Shown in pieces: positions 1 through 7,945 of a stretch of 64,000 nt of DNA (positions are counted from its first letter, which is position 1; each line of letters opens with the position of its first letter). The DNA is from G963692885 sp964658655 (GTDB taxonomy: Bacteria > Acidobacteriota > Terriglobia > Terriglobales > Acidobacteriaceae), in contig CAZZZL010000008.1 in NCBI GenBank assembly GCA_964658655.1, positions 1 through 64,000 on the forward strand. Reading direction: 5' to 3'. Both the position numbers and the translations under genes were made by a program. The notes beneath the pieces are model-generated. The model was not told the origin of the DNA. It worked only from the letters and a program-made list of their open reading frames with translations, and made no database searches.

Positions 1-103
1 AGGGCTCCAGCATAAGGATGAGCGGATATTTGTCACGCCCCGACAAGCGCTGCTTCAAAACGTACGTCGCTACCGTCCACATTTGCGAGATTGGTACAGC
101 CAT
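1..103 (-). CDS. hpnH: HpnH, radical SAM hopanoid synthase (5' end only)
   Basis: Only the first 34 codons lie in the window; the gene runs off the left edge. The reading starts MAVPISQMWTVATYVLKQ and continues with a KYPLILMLEP stretch, the characteristic N-terminus of HpnH just before its radical-SAM cysteines, which would lie outside the window. An AGAGGAG ribosome site sits about 10 bases before the ATG. HpnH is known to join an adenosyl radical to diploptene, giving adenosylhopane, the first step to extended hopanoids. It follows shc by 35 bases on the same strand, so it is probably in the same operon. The identification rests on a short piece but is supported by the neighbour. Confidence 0.8.
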   Translation of the reverse strand, partial: MAVPISQMWTVATYVLKQRLSGRDKYPLILMLEP

Positions 104-138
104 GCGTTCCCGTCTCCTCTAGATCTGTTCAAATTCCG

Positions 139-2175
139 TTAAGCAGCGATGGTCCGTTCAATCGCGCGGCGATAGGTGCTCAGCGCAAGCAGCGGGAAGT
201 AATCGCGGTAGCCGTGATAGGCCAAGTAGAAGACCCTGGGAAACCCGGTGCCGGTGATGATGGCCTGCCGGGTCGCGCCTTCGCCCATCGTCTCGTCCCA
301 GCTGCCGTCAGGCCGCTGCCGTTCAAGCAGCCAGCGGACGCCCTTTGCCACCGAGTCACTGCGATCATCGCCGGCGGCGAGCAGTCCAAGGATCGCCCAT
401 GCTGTCTGCGACGGGGTACTGACACCGACGCCGCGCAGGTTCGGATCGTCATAACTGCCGCATGTTTCACCCCAGCCACCGTCGGCATTCTGCACCATCC
501 GAATCCATTCCGCGGCCTGCTGGATCTGCGGCTCGTGGTTCCAGACACCGATAGCCTCCAGTCCGCGAAGCACCAGGAATGTGCCGTATAGATAATTGAC
601 ACCCCAGCGACCAAACCAGCTGCCATCTGACTCCTGCTCATCCCAGATGAACTTGATGGCCTTTTCGATTCGCTTGTCCTTGATGGTGTAGCCGTAGGTC
701 GCAAGCATTTCGAGGATACGACCCGTAATATCTACCGTCGGTGGATCAAGCATCGCATTGTGATCGGCGAACGGGATGTACTGGAAGATCATCTTCGTAT
801 TGTCTTTGTCGAAGCTGGCCCAGCCTCCGTTGCGGCACTGCATGGCCATGACCCAGTCGATGGCGCGGCGTGAGACGTCATACTGATACCGCTCGCGGGG
901 ATTGTCGACCTTGTTCAAAGCAAGCAGAACCTGTGCAGAATCATCAGTATCCGGGTAAAACTCATTGTTATGCTCGAAGTACCAGCCGCCCGGCTCGGCA
1001 TTTCGTACAGTGACGGCCCAGTCGCCCTTATGACGGACTTCTTTTGAGAGCATCCAGTCGACGGCCTTGAGAAGACGCGGATCAGTGCGCGAGATGCCGG
1101 ATTCACCGAGCGCGAAGACTGCCTGCGCTGTATCCCATACCGGGGAGACACAGGGCTGCATGCGGAAGGTTGGAACGGCGTAGTCTGCTGTGCCCATGGG
1201 CTCGTCGATGCCCAACTTCTCGAATTCGTCGATGGCGCGGATGACCTGCGGATCGTCTTTCGAGTAGCCGAGGCAAAGAAGCGCGATGATGGCGTTCAAC
1301 ATGGCGGGATAAATTGCCCCGAGCCCGTCGCTCATTTCGAAGCGCTCAAGCATCCACTTTTCGGCCTTCTTCAGGGCCATGCGCCGAAGCGGACGGATAT
1401 GGACTCGTTCCGCGAGGTGCGCTACGCGGTCGCAGAAGAGGAAGAAATTGCGCCAGCTGATCGGTCGCTTCGTGTCCCAGCGCAGGTGAAGGTTCGCATT
1501 TTCACGGCCGCCAACAAAGAGTTCGTCGATGCCATGCTCCTGAGGGATTTTCTTGAAAGGCTTCTTAGCGTAAGCGATCGACAAAGGAACGAGAATCGCG
1601 CGCGACCACGCAGAGATCTCGTAGATATTGAAATAGCACCACTTTGGAAACAGGACAATCTCGGGCGGCACGGCTGGAACGGCGTCATATTCGTACTGGC
1701 CGAGCGAGCAAAGGTAGATCTTGGTGAAGGTGTTGCATTCGACGACGCCGCCATGCGCGAGAATCCACGTACGAGCTTTCGCCATTGCCGGGTGGTCCGG
1801 CGACATGCCCATCAGCTTGCCGGCGAAATAGCATTTGACCGCGAGCGAAACATTACCGGGGCCGCCGGGATAGATGCTCCAGCTTCCATCTTCATTCTGA
1901 TAGCGGAAGATCTCATTGAGCGCGCGACCCATTTTGCCCGGGTCGCCAGTGCCAAGCAGTACGTGCGCGAAGATATAGTCGGCCTCGAGCATGGCGTCTG
2001 CTTCAAGCTCGCCACACCAGAATCCTTCTGCTTCCTGCAGAGAAAATATGTGTTCCTGGGAGCGCCCGATGGCCTCACTCACCTGATCCAGACCGACATC
2101 CATCCGGCCGAACCTGGGTACCGCGGGTAACTCTCCTGCCTTCGCTTGCTTCATTCGAGGGAGTATGCCTTCCAT
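139..2175 (-). CDS. shc: Squalene-hopene cyclase
   Basis: Cyclises squalene to hopene and hopanol at the inner membrane. The protein is about 678 residues, close to the usual 630-680. The catalytic DxDD motif is present as DTDD near residue 410, and several QW-type repeats can be read (for example NGGWASF, DGSWFGRWG, DGGWGETCGSYDD, DGSWDE). The reading frame stays open upstream into ispH, but family similarity begins only near SMEGILPRMKQ. ATGs at 2175 and 2154 are both possible and neither has a strong ribosome site. Upstream ispH ends at 2220 and downstream hpnH begins at 103, all on the same strand, so isoprenoid supply and hopanoid synthesis seem co-transcribed. Confidence 0.96.
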   Translation of the reverse strand: MEGILPRMKQAKAGELPAVPRFGRMDVGLDQVSEAIGRSQEHIFSLQEAEGFWCGELEADAMLEADYIFAHVLLGTGDPGKMGRALNEIFRYQNEDGSWSIYPGGPGNVSLAVKCYFAGKLMGMSPDHPAMAKARTWILAHGGVVECNTFTKIYLCSLGQYEYDAVPAVPPEIVLFPKWCYFNIYEISAWSRAILVPLSIAYAKKPFKKIPQEHGIDELFVGGRENANLHLRWDTKRPISWRNFFLFCDRVAHLAERVHIRPLRRMALKKAEKWMLERFEMSDGLGAIYPAMLNAIIALLCLGYSKDDPQVIRAIDEFEKLGIDEPMGTADYAVPTFRMQPCVSPVWDTAQAVFALGESGISRTDPRLLKAVDWMLSKEVRHKGDWAVTVRNAEPGGWYFEHNNEFYPDTDDSAQVLLALNKVDNPRERYQYDVSRRAIDWVMAMQCRNGGWASFDKDNTKMIFQYIPFADHNAMLDPPTVDITGRILEMLATYGYTIKDKRIEKAIKFIWDEQESDGSWFGRWGVNYLYGTFLVLRGLEAIGVWNHEPQIQQAAEWIRMVQNADGGWGETCGSYDDPNLRGVGVSTPSQTAWAILGLLAAGDDRSDSVAKGVRWLLERQRPDGSWDETMGEGATRQAIITGTGFPRVFYLAYHGYRDYFPLLALSTYRRAIERTIAA

Positions 2176-2219
2176 GCTTGAAAATATGGCAACCAGTCGA
2201 GGGTGATTGCTCTTAACTG

Positions 2220-3269
2220 TTAGCCGGCAATCGACGTGGCGCCCGCAGCTGGTGCAATCGCCCGCACAATCTCCGGAGGCAATCCAAATCTCACATTCTC
2301 CGGCATTACCTCTACTTCTTCCACTCCGTCGAAACCGCGTTCGCGCAGATACTGGACCACTTCGGCTACTAGGACCTCCGGGGCCGATGCGCCGGCTGTA
2401 ACCGCGACGGTGTTTACCTCGTTCAACCACTCGGGATCAATTGCCTTGAAATTGTCGATCAAGAACGCCTTGGTACTTAGATTCTGCGATACCTCAACCA
2501 GGCGGTTGGAGTTGGAACTATTGTTTGACCCGACAACGAGCACAAGGTCAGCATTGTGCGCGACATTTTTGACGGCGACCTGGCGATTTTCGGTCGCATA
2601 ACAAATGTCCTGAGAATGGGGGCCGACGATGTTTGGAAATTTCTCTTTGAGTGCCTGAATGATGTCGCGGGCCTCGTCGAGGCTCAGCGTGGTCTGCGTC
2701 AGGTAAGCCAGGCGGTTTGGATCGGGAACCTCGAGAGTCGCCACTTCTTCGGCAGTGGAGACGACCTGGGTCACATCCGGCGCTTCGCCCAGGGTGCCTT
2801 CAATTTCGTCATGATCACGGTGACCAATCAATACGAGTGAGTAGCCCATCTTGGCAAACTTAACTGCTTCGACGTGGACTTTTGTGACCAGGGGGCAGGT
2901 GGCGTCGATCACGCGCAGCTGGCGATCCTTGCTGTGCTGCCGCACCTCGGGCGAGACGCCGTGCGCGGAATAAATGACACGGGCGCCTGCGGGAACATCC
3001 TGGATCTCATCGACAAAGATCGCGCCCTTTTCGGCCAACTCGTTCACAACAAAGCTGTTGTGCACAATCTCCTTGCGAACATAGATAGGAGCACCGTAGG
3101 CATCAAGCGCGATGTTGACGATATCGATGGCGCGCACGACGCCGGCACAGAAGCCGCGTGGTTTCAGGAGAAGGACGCGCTTCTTTACAGCCGTAGAGGA
3201 GGCATCATCATGCGCGGTAGAACCGGAGATCGACGTGGACGCTAAGGGGTTAATCGCAAGTGTTGTCAC
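2220..3269 (-). CDS. ispH: 4-hydroxy-3-methylbut-2-enyl diphosphate reductase
   Basis: The last enzyme of the MEP pathway, a cytoplasmic 4Fe-4S protein that reduces HMBPP to IPP and DMAPP. The three cluster cysteines are visible as FCAGV (C41), DATCPLV (C125) and DICYATENRQ (C223). The conserved TQTTLS lies at about 191-196, and active-site histidines are seen in EIVHNSF and YSAHGV. At 349 residues it has a roughly 28-residue N-terminal extension before the usual KPRGFCAGV start. The only good start is GTG at 3269, and a TATACT box lies just 8 bases upstream of it (see the separate entry). It lies immediately upstream of shc. Confidence 0.97.
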   Translation of the reverse strand: MTTLAINPLASTSISGSTAHDDASSTAVKKRVLLLKPRGFCAGVVRAIDIVNIALDAYGAPIYVRKEIVHNSFVVNELAEKGAIFVDEIQDVPAGARVIYSAHGVSPEVRQHSKDRQLRVIDATCPLVTKVHVEAVKFAKMGYSLVLIGHRDHDEIEGTLGEAPDVTQVVSTAEEVATLEVPDPNRLAYLTQTTLSLDEARDIIQALKEKFPNIVGPHSQDICYATENRQVAVKNVAHNADLVLVVGSNNSSNSNRLVEVSQNLSTKAFLIDNFKAIDPEWLNEVNTVAVTAGASAPEVLVAEVVQYLRERGFDGVEEVEVMPENVRFGLPPEIVRAIAPAAGATSIAG

Positions 3270-3276
3270 ATCATGT

Positions 3277-3282
3277 AGTATA
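3277..3282 (-). promoter_or_regulatory. Possible -10 box of ispH, leaderless or nearly so
   Basis: TATACT on the minus strand ends 7 bases before the GTG start of ispH. If it is a real sigma-70 -10 box, transcription would begin at or within a few bases of the start codon. No convincing -35 box is present 16-18 bases further upstream, and no Shine-Dalgarno sequence precedes the GTG. This is a weak prediction from position and match only. Confidence 0.25.
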
Positions 3283-3407
3283 CCGGTTCCATTTCCGGGA
3301 TGCTACACGGGATGCCGCCGGCGCACCGACAACGCCACGACTACCCGCCGGGGCGATCAGCCTTCTACACCCAATCCAAACGACAGCTGCCCGGCTGATT
3401 GGAGCGA

Positions 3408-5105
3408 TTACGTTCCGACCGAAGCTTTCAACATCTGCTCCGCGTTCTTCAGCGAGGCGTCGGTCAGCTTGGCGCCACTCAACATGCGGGCGATCTCTTC
3501 CAGGCGGGCAGCCTCGCCAAGAACTCGCACAGAGGTGCGCGTCCGTCCCTGCACCTCGCGCTTTTCGACGACAAAATGGTGGTCGGCAAAGGCGGCGATC
3601 TGCGGAAGGTGCGTCACGCAAAGCACCTGCTGCACCCGTGAAAGGGACTTCAACTTCTGGCCAACGGCTTCAGCCGCACGGCCACCGATGCCGATATCGA
3701 TTTCGTCGAAGACGAGGGTGCGCGGCAAAGCCGTCCGCTTCTTGCCGCGGTTGGCTTTCGACGCGCCATCTTCCACGCTGACTTTTAATGCGAGAAGCAC
3801 CCGGGACATTTCGCCGCCGGAAGCAATTTCGTCGAGCGGCTTCATCGGCTCGCCGGCATTGGTCGCGATGGTGCATTCGACTTCGTCCCAGCCATGCTCG
3901 GCCCACTGCTTTTCATTTTCGTGCGGACGGACATTGATGGCGAACTTCACCTTCATAGCAAGGTCGTTAATCTGCTGCTCGACGACTCTCTCGAGGCGTT
4001 TCGCGGCAGCCCGGCGACCTTCGCTCAACTCCTTCGCAACAACGCGGTATGCCTCCGCTGCATGATCCAGGTCTTTTTTTAGCTCGGCGAGATGGTGTTC
4101 GCGGTTCTGAATCTCGTCGAGTCTGCGCGCGGATTCTTCGCCGTAGGCGATCACTTCATCGAGGGTTGTCCCGTACTTGCGCTTGAGCTTGTCGATGAGG
4201 GCCAGCCGGTCCTCGAGCGCTTCGAGGCGATCCGGCGACGCCTGGGTGTGCTCGGCGAAGTCGCGAGCTGTAGCCGAGATGTCCTCTACTATTGCCCGAG
4301 CGCTCTGCAACTGCTGCACGCTTTCAACGAACCGTGAATCATATTTCGCGATCTCTTCGATGCTCTTCAAAGCTGCGCGCAGGGTGGTCTCGGCAGACGA
4401 GTTGCCGTCATAGAGCTGGTCATACGCTGTCATCGCGGCGGCATAAAGCTTCTCGGCATTGCCCAGGACGCGCTTCTCGGCAACCAGCGCCTCGTCTTCC
4501 CCGGGCTGCAACGCGGCTGAACCAATCTCTTTCGCCTGAAAGGCCCATAGGTCAGCCATCCGGAGACGATCCTGTTCGTCCCGCTCCAGTGCCGACAAGC
4601 GGTTGGCGATGCCGCGCCACGTGGCGTACGCGCCGCTGGCTTCATCAGTAGACAAGGCGGCGTACCTGTCGAGCAAGAGGCGCTGCTGTTCTGCGTCGAA
4701 GCCGGACCGGGTCTCACTCTGCGCGTGCACCAGAGCAAGCTCAGGAGCCAGCTGTCGAAGAACACTGGCAGTGGCTGCCTGGTTGTTTACGTACACCCGG
4801 CCCTTGCCGCTCACGACGATCTCCCGCCGCAGGATGATCTCGGAACCCTCGGCATCAAGGCCGTTCGCCTCGAGGATGGACTCCGCCTCCGGCGTTGACT
4901 CAAAGACGCAGGCTACAACCGCCTTTTCTGCTCCATGCCTGACGACATCCGACGAGGCCTTGCCGCCCATGAGGAGCGACAGGGCGTCGACCAGGATCGA
5001 TTTGCCCGCTCCGGTTTCACCGGTCAGCAGGTTCAAACCCGGGCCAAGGGTCGCGATCGCATGGTCGATTACCGCGTAATTTTCAGCGCGCAGTTCAAGC
5101 AGCAT
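3408..5105 (-). CDS. recN: DNA repair protein RecN
   Basis: An SMC-like ATPase that acts early in double-strand break repair by recombination. The protein is 565 residues, normal for RecN. The N-terminal MLLELRAENYAVID is the family start; Walker A is GETGAGKS at about 29-36, the long central part is coiled coil with many Glu, Arg and Leu, and the C-terminal Walker B region reads LVFDEIDIGIGG near residue 465. The frame is open for 30 more codons upstream, but family homology begins at the ATG at 5105. It lies 138 bases upstream of ispH on the same strand; co-transcription is possible, but the gap leaves room for a separate ispH promoter. Confidence 0.96.
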   Translation of the reverse strand: MLLELRAENYAVIDHAIATLGPGLNLLTGETGAGKSILVDALSLLMGGKASSDVVRHGAEKAVVACVFESTPEAESILEANGLDAEGSEIILRREIVVSGKGRVYVNNQAATASVLRQLAPELALVHAQSETRSGFDAEQQRLLLDRYAALSTDEASGAYATWRGIANRLSALERDEQDRLRMADLWAFQAKEIGSAALQPGEDEALVAEKRVLGNAEKLYAAAMTAYDQLYDGNSSAETTLRAALKSIEEIAKYDSRFVESVQQLQSARAIVEDISATARDFAEHTQASPDRLEALEDRLALIDKLKRKYGTTLDEVIAYGEESARRLDEIQNREHHLAELKKDLDHAAEAYRVVAKELSEGRRAAAKRLERVVEQQINDLAMKVKFAINVRPHENEKQWAEHGWDEVECTIATNAGEPMKPLDEIASGGEMSRVLLALKVSVEDGASKANRGKKRTALPRTLVFDEIDIGIGGRAAEAVGQKLKSLSRVQQVLCVTHLPQIAAFADHHFVVEKREVQGRTRTSVRVLGEAARLEEIARMLSGAKLTDASLKNAEQMLKASVGT

Positions 5106-5216
5106 CGAGGGTGAGGATACCAGCTTTAGGTATGGAGCCTGCGCAGTGTGTCTGGATTTAGGCGCAGCTTTCAGGCGGTACGAAAGCGTGTTCACGTCGA
5201 AGTGTGCGGTCGCTTA

Positions 5217-5263
5217 GTGGCACAGTGCTGAATAGTGGTACTTAACAAAAGTGTGGCACTGTT
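5217..5263 (+). promoter_or_regulatory. Direct-repeat candidate operator of the toxin-antitoxin pair
   Basis: Two near-identical elements, GTGGCACAGTG (5217-5227) and GTGGCACTGTT (5253-5263), stand 36 bases apart upstream of the antitoxin gene, with TAGTGG-type half copies between and after them. AbrB/MazE-type antitoxins commonly repress their own operon by binding repeated sites next to the promoter, so this placement is what would be expected. A TTTACA at 5274-5279 could serve as a -35 box, but the matching -10 is poor. Confidence 0.35.
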
Positions 5264-5337
5264 GGATAGATTTTTTACATGGTGAGTGGAGTGTCATGGT
5301 AGAGTGGTAGCAGGTAAATAAGAGGAGGGCACACACT

Positions 5338-5688
5338 ATGCCGACAATGACACTTGAGATGACCTCGAACATGCAGGTTCTATTGTCACCCGCACGCACC
5401 CGGGTGAGCGAGAAGGGTCGAGTCGTCATTCCCTCACAGTTTCGCGAAGCTCTCGGGATCAAGGTTGGCGACGTAGTCAACCTGGAAGTGGTCGGGGATG
5501 AACTCAGAATCTCCACTTTTGCCAGCCGCCTGAAGCGCACGCGTGAGCGCCTGCAGAAATACGCAACCCCTGGGGTGCTCGCGTCCGATGAACTTATCCA
5601 CGAGAGACGCAGAGAGGCCCGGAAGGAAGAGGATGAGTTCCTGGTATTGAGCAAAAGGCTCGATGACAACCTGCGAGTAAAGGGTTGA
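5338..5688 (+). CDS. AbrB/MazE-type antitoxin, DNA-binding
   Basis: A small protein of 116 residues. Residues about 18-62 form a typical swapped-hairpin AbrB/SpoVT/MazE domain, with RVSEKGRVVIPSQFREALGI followed by a GDVVNLEVVGDELRI strand pair. The C-terminal half is highly charged and helical (many R, E and K), as expected for the part that wraps a toxin. A strong AGAGGAGGG ribosome site precedes the ATG. Its stop overlaps the start of the PIN-domain gene by one base (TGATG), so the two are translationally coupled. It probably represses its own promoter, which carries GTGGCAC repeats. The pairing of an AbrB-fold antitoxin with a PIN toxin is a known VapBC arrangement. Confidence 0.88.
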   Translation: MPTMTLEMTSNMQVLLSPARTRVSEKGRVVIPSQFREALGIKVGDVVNLEVVGDELRISTFASRLKRTRERLQKYATPGVLASDELIHERRREARKEEDEFLVLSKRLDDNLRVKG

Positions 5689-6068
5689 TGACAGTATTGG
5701 ACTCCTCAGCACTGATGGCCCTGCTTTTCGGCGAACCCGGCGGCGAAGTACTGACGGCAGACTTTATGGCGGAGACCGCCATGAGCACCGTGAACGCCGC
5801 CGAGGTGCAGGGCAACCTGGTGAACAGAGGCATGAGCAGCCAGGAAGCCTGGGAAGAAATTCGCGCCTACGTTCCCACCCTGGAGCCCCTGACAGCCGAG
5901 CAGGCGAGGCTCGCGGGGAGCCTGATCACGCAGACGCGCAGCCTTGGCCTCTCGCTTGGCGATCGGGCATGCCTCGCCCTGGGAATCATTCTCAAAGCGC
6001 CTGTGTATACCACTGACCAGGCCTGGAAGAGCCTGCAGGTCGGCTGCCAGATTCACCTCATCCGGTAG
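5688..6068 (+). CDS. PIN-domain ribonuclease toxin, VapC-like
   Basis: A 126-residue PIN-domain protein. The acidic residues of the metal-dependent RNase site are visible: D5 in VLDSSAL, the Glu of NAAEV, the Asp of LSLGDRACLALG, and the Asp of VYTTDQAW. This layout matches VapC toxins, which cut tRNA or rRNA when their antitoxin is degraded. It starts inside the stop of the antitoxin gene. The 3' end overlaps the convergent broken hydrolase gene by 11 bases. The specific RNA target cannot be read from sequence. Confidence 0.88.
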   Translation: MTVLDSSALMALLFGEPGGEVLTADFMAETAMSTVNAAEVQGNLVNRGMSSQEAWEEIRAYVPTLEPLTAEQARLAGSLITQTRSLGLSLGDRACLALGIILKAPVYTTDQAWKSLQVGCQIHLIR

Positions 6069-6635
6069 CGCGAAGCTGCCTGAGCAGTTCCAGCCCGAAA
6101 GGCCAGGGACCGAAACCGTCGACGGCGGTTATGTGGCCGGAATCTCCAGCGTTCACAAGCTTCGCACCCCACATCTGCGCAAATTCCTCCGAGCGCGCCC
6201 ACGTGGTGTAGGCGTCGTTTGTACTGGCGACGACGATCGTCCTAAAAGGCAGCCGGTGCCGCGCGATGGGTGCAAAACCTGACACGGCCGGCGGGAAGTC
6301 CGGACGCTCGGCATCGCTGACGGCGACCAGCATGGCAGCCCGCACGCGTGTGGCAGATTCCGGATGCGCAGCTGCCCAATGAGCTACAGTGATGCAGCCC
6401 AACGAATGCGCTATGAGGATGACCGGAGCGCTTTGTGCACAGACTGTCTGGTTGAGAGTGCTGACCCAATCTGAGCAGCGAGGTGTATCCCAATCCGACT
6501 GCTCGACGCGGCAAAGCCATATTCCCGCTCCCACATGGTCTGCCAATGTCCGGGACCGGAGTTATACAGGCCCGGCACCGTCAGGACCTGATCGTCTGCT
6601 GTAGCCAAATTGGTGGTCACGCCTTCACCATACAT
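6058..6635 (-). pseudogene. RBBP9/YdeN-type alpha/beta hydrolase, frameshifted
   Basis: Two overlapping minus-strand frames together make one serine hydrolase of about 192 residues. The first (from ATG 6635) gives the family N-terminus VPGLYNSGPGHWQTMWE; the second (ending at 6058) gives RVEQSDWDTP, the nucleophile motif IAHSLGC, and the C-terminal ASTNDAY and GDSGHI acid and histidine regions. The switch lies at the TTT run at plus positions 6513-6515: one extra T there restores a continuous RBBP9-like protein. So either one base was lost by mutation or it is a sequencing error in a homopolymer. RBBP9-type hydrolases are soluble and of poorly known substrate. The gene converges on the toxin gene and overlaps its last bases. 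Confidence 0.8.
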
Positions 6636-6710
6636 GTTCCCCGCGCCGCCTAAACAGTGGCTGTCGACTTCCCTGCACCCGCGGGGTCTGCTACCGTGAA
6701 GTGAGGTCTG

Positions 6711-7526
6711 ATGATCCCTTCTCCTCTTTACTTAGCCATGATTTTCTTCCAGGCAACGGACGCACCGGATGCCTCCGCGCCTGTGACTCCGGCTGGCGGC
6801 AGCGCCCTGGTGGAGATGTTCCACAACAGCGGCCCGGTCGCGCTCACGGTCCTTGCATTGCTGGTGCTGGCCAGCTTGTTCTCGTGGGCAATCATTATCG
6901 GCAAGCTGGCGAGCTTTAAAAAGGCGCGTACCCAGGGCCGGAAATTCCTGCGTGCCTTTCGCAAGGCAAGCCGGCTGCAGGAGATTTCGGCTGTCAGCGA
7001 GCAGTTCAAACCGAGCCCGCTGGTGAATGTCTTTGACGCCGTGTATGAGACTTACCGCCGGCAGACGGGCGGTTTCGGACCGCCGCGGAACATTACAGCT
7101 CTCGAGCGCACGGCGCAGTCGGCTTCGAGCGAGGCGCTCACGTTCATGGAACAGCGGCTGACATGGCTTGCGACGATCGGCGCCATTTCACCGTTTATCG
7201 GTCTCTTCGGAACGATCATGGGTATCGTCGATGCGTTCCATGGCCTCGGAACTGCCGGCGCCGCAACCCTGCGCGCGGTGGCGCCGGGCGTGTCAGAGGC
7301 ACTGATTACAACGGCCGCCGGCCTGGTCGTGGCTGTGCCGGCGGTTGTCGCCTACAACCAGTTCACAGCACGCATTCGTGAATTTGGTTCGCGCATTGAC
7401 GACTTTTCGCGCGAGATGCTCAATGCGCTGGAAGAGATTTCGCTGCGGGATAACCAGGATCCGCTGGAACGCGAGCGTGATCGTGAAGAGAGCCGCGAGA
7501 TAAGAGGCAACCAGCGTGGCATTTAG
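6711..7526 (+). CDS. tolQ: Tol-Pal proton channel subunit TolQ
   Basis: MotA/TolQ/ExbB family, 271 residues. It uses the proton gradient at the inner membrane to drive TolA, keeping the outer membrane attached during division. One membrane helix is seen at about 38-60 (PVALTVLALLVLASLFSWAI), then a cytoplasmic loop, then two more helices at about 153-175 (TIGAISPFIGLFGTIMGIV) and 196-220, with the signature GLFGTIMGIVDAFHGL. The C-terminus is strongly charged. A GAGG ribosome site precedes the ATG. tolR overlaps its 3' end by 11 bases, and the following genes give the complete tol-pal order. Confidence 0.95.
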   Translation: MIPSPLYLAMIFFQATDAPDASAPVTPAGGSALVEMFHNSGPVALTVLALLVLASLFSWAIIIGKLASFKKARTQGRKFLRAFRKASRLQEISAVSEQFKPSPLVNVFDAVYETYRRQTGGFGPPRNITALERTAQSASSEALTFMEQRLTWLATIGAISPFIGLFGTIMGIVDAFHGLGTAGAATLRAVAPGVSEALITTAAGLVVAVPAVVAYNQFTARIREFGSRIDDFSREMLNALEEISLRDNQDPLERERDREESREIRGNQRGI

Positions 7527-7935
7527 TGTTGGCGGCCAGACCAAGTCGGCATTGGCCGAGATCAACATCACGCCCCTGGTTGATGTGGTGCTTGTGCTGC
7601 TCGTGATTTTCATGTTGACTGCGCCGGTACTGCAGTCCGGTATCGATGTCGCTGTGCCGAAGACGCGCACGGTGAAAGAGATTACCGAGCAGCGCGATGT
7701 GATCACGATCGACAAGGACCAGCGCGTTTTTCTTGGCGACAAGGCCATTAACCTGGCCGACATTCCGTCCCTGCTGCGGAAGCCGAACACTGACCCGGCG
7801 CACCAGAGTGTGTATCTTCGGGCGGACGAGCGCGTTCCCTTCGGCGCTTTCGCGTCAGTGATGGACGCCGTGAAACAGGCAGGCATTACGAATATCAGTA
7901 TCGTGACCCAGCCGATTCAGAACGCCCCGAAATAA
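7516..7935 (+). CDS. tolR: Tol-Pal proton channel subunit TolR
   Basis: ExbD/TolR family, 139 residues, GTG start overlapping the end of tolQ. The short N-terminus leads into EINITPLVDVVLVLLVIFML, the single membrane helix with the protonatable aspartate D23 that the channel needs. The periplasmic part, with VDRVTID-like and LRADERVPFGAFASVMDAVKQAGI segments, is the typical ExbD/TolR fold. It works with TolQ to energise the TolA-like protein encoded next. Confidence 0.95.
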   Translation: MAFSVGGQTKSALAEINITPLVDVVLVLLVIFMLTAPVLQSGIDVAVPKTRTVKEITEQRDVITIDKDQRVFLGDKAINLADIPSLLRKPNTDPAHQSVYLRADERVPFGAFASVMDAVKQAGITNISIVTQPIQNAPK

Positions 7936-7945
7936 ATCTCAGCGC

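Noticed and set aside
1399..2130. Plus-strand open frame of 243 codons
   Set aside because: Lies antisense within squalene-hopene cyclase; no ribosome site or family motif. GC-rich coding DNA often leaves such shadow frames.
3112..4065. Plus-strand open frame of 317 codons across ispH and recN
   Set aside because: Low-complexity Arg/Ser/Thr-rich translation, antisense to two certain genes.
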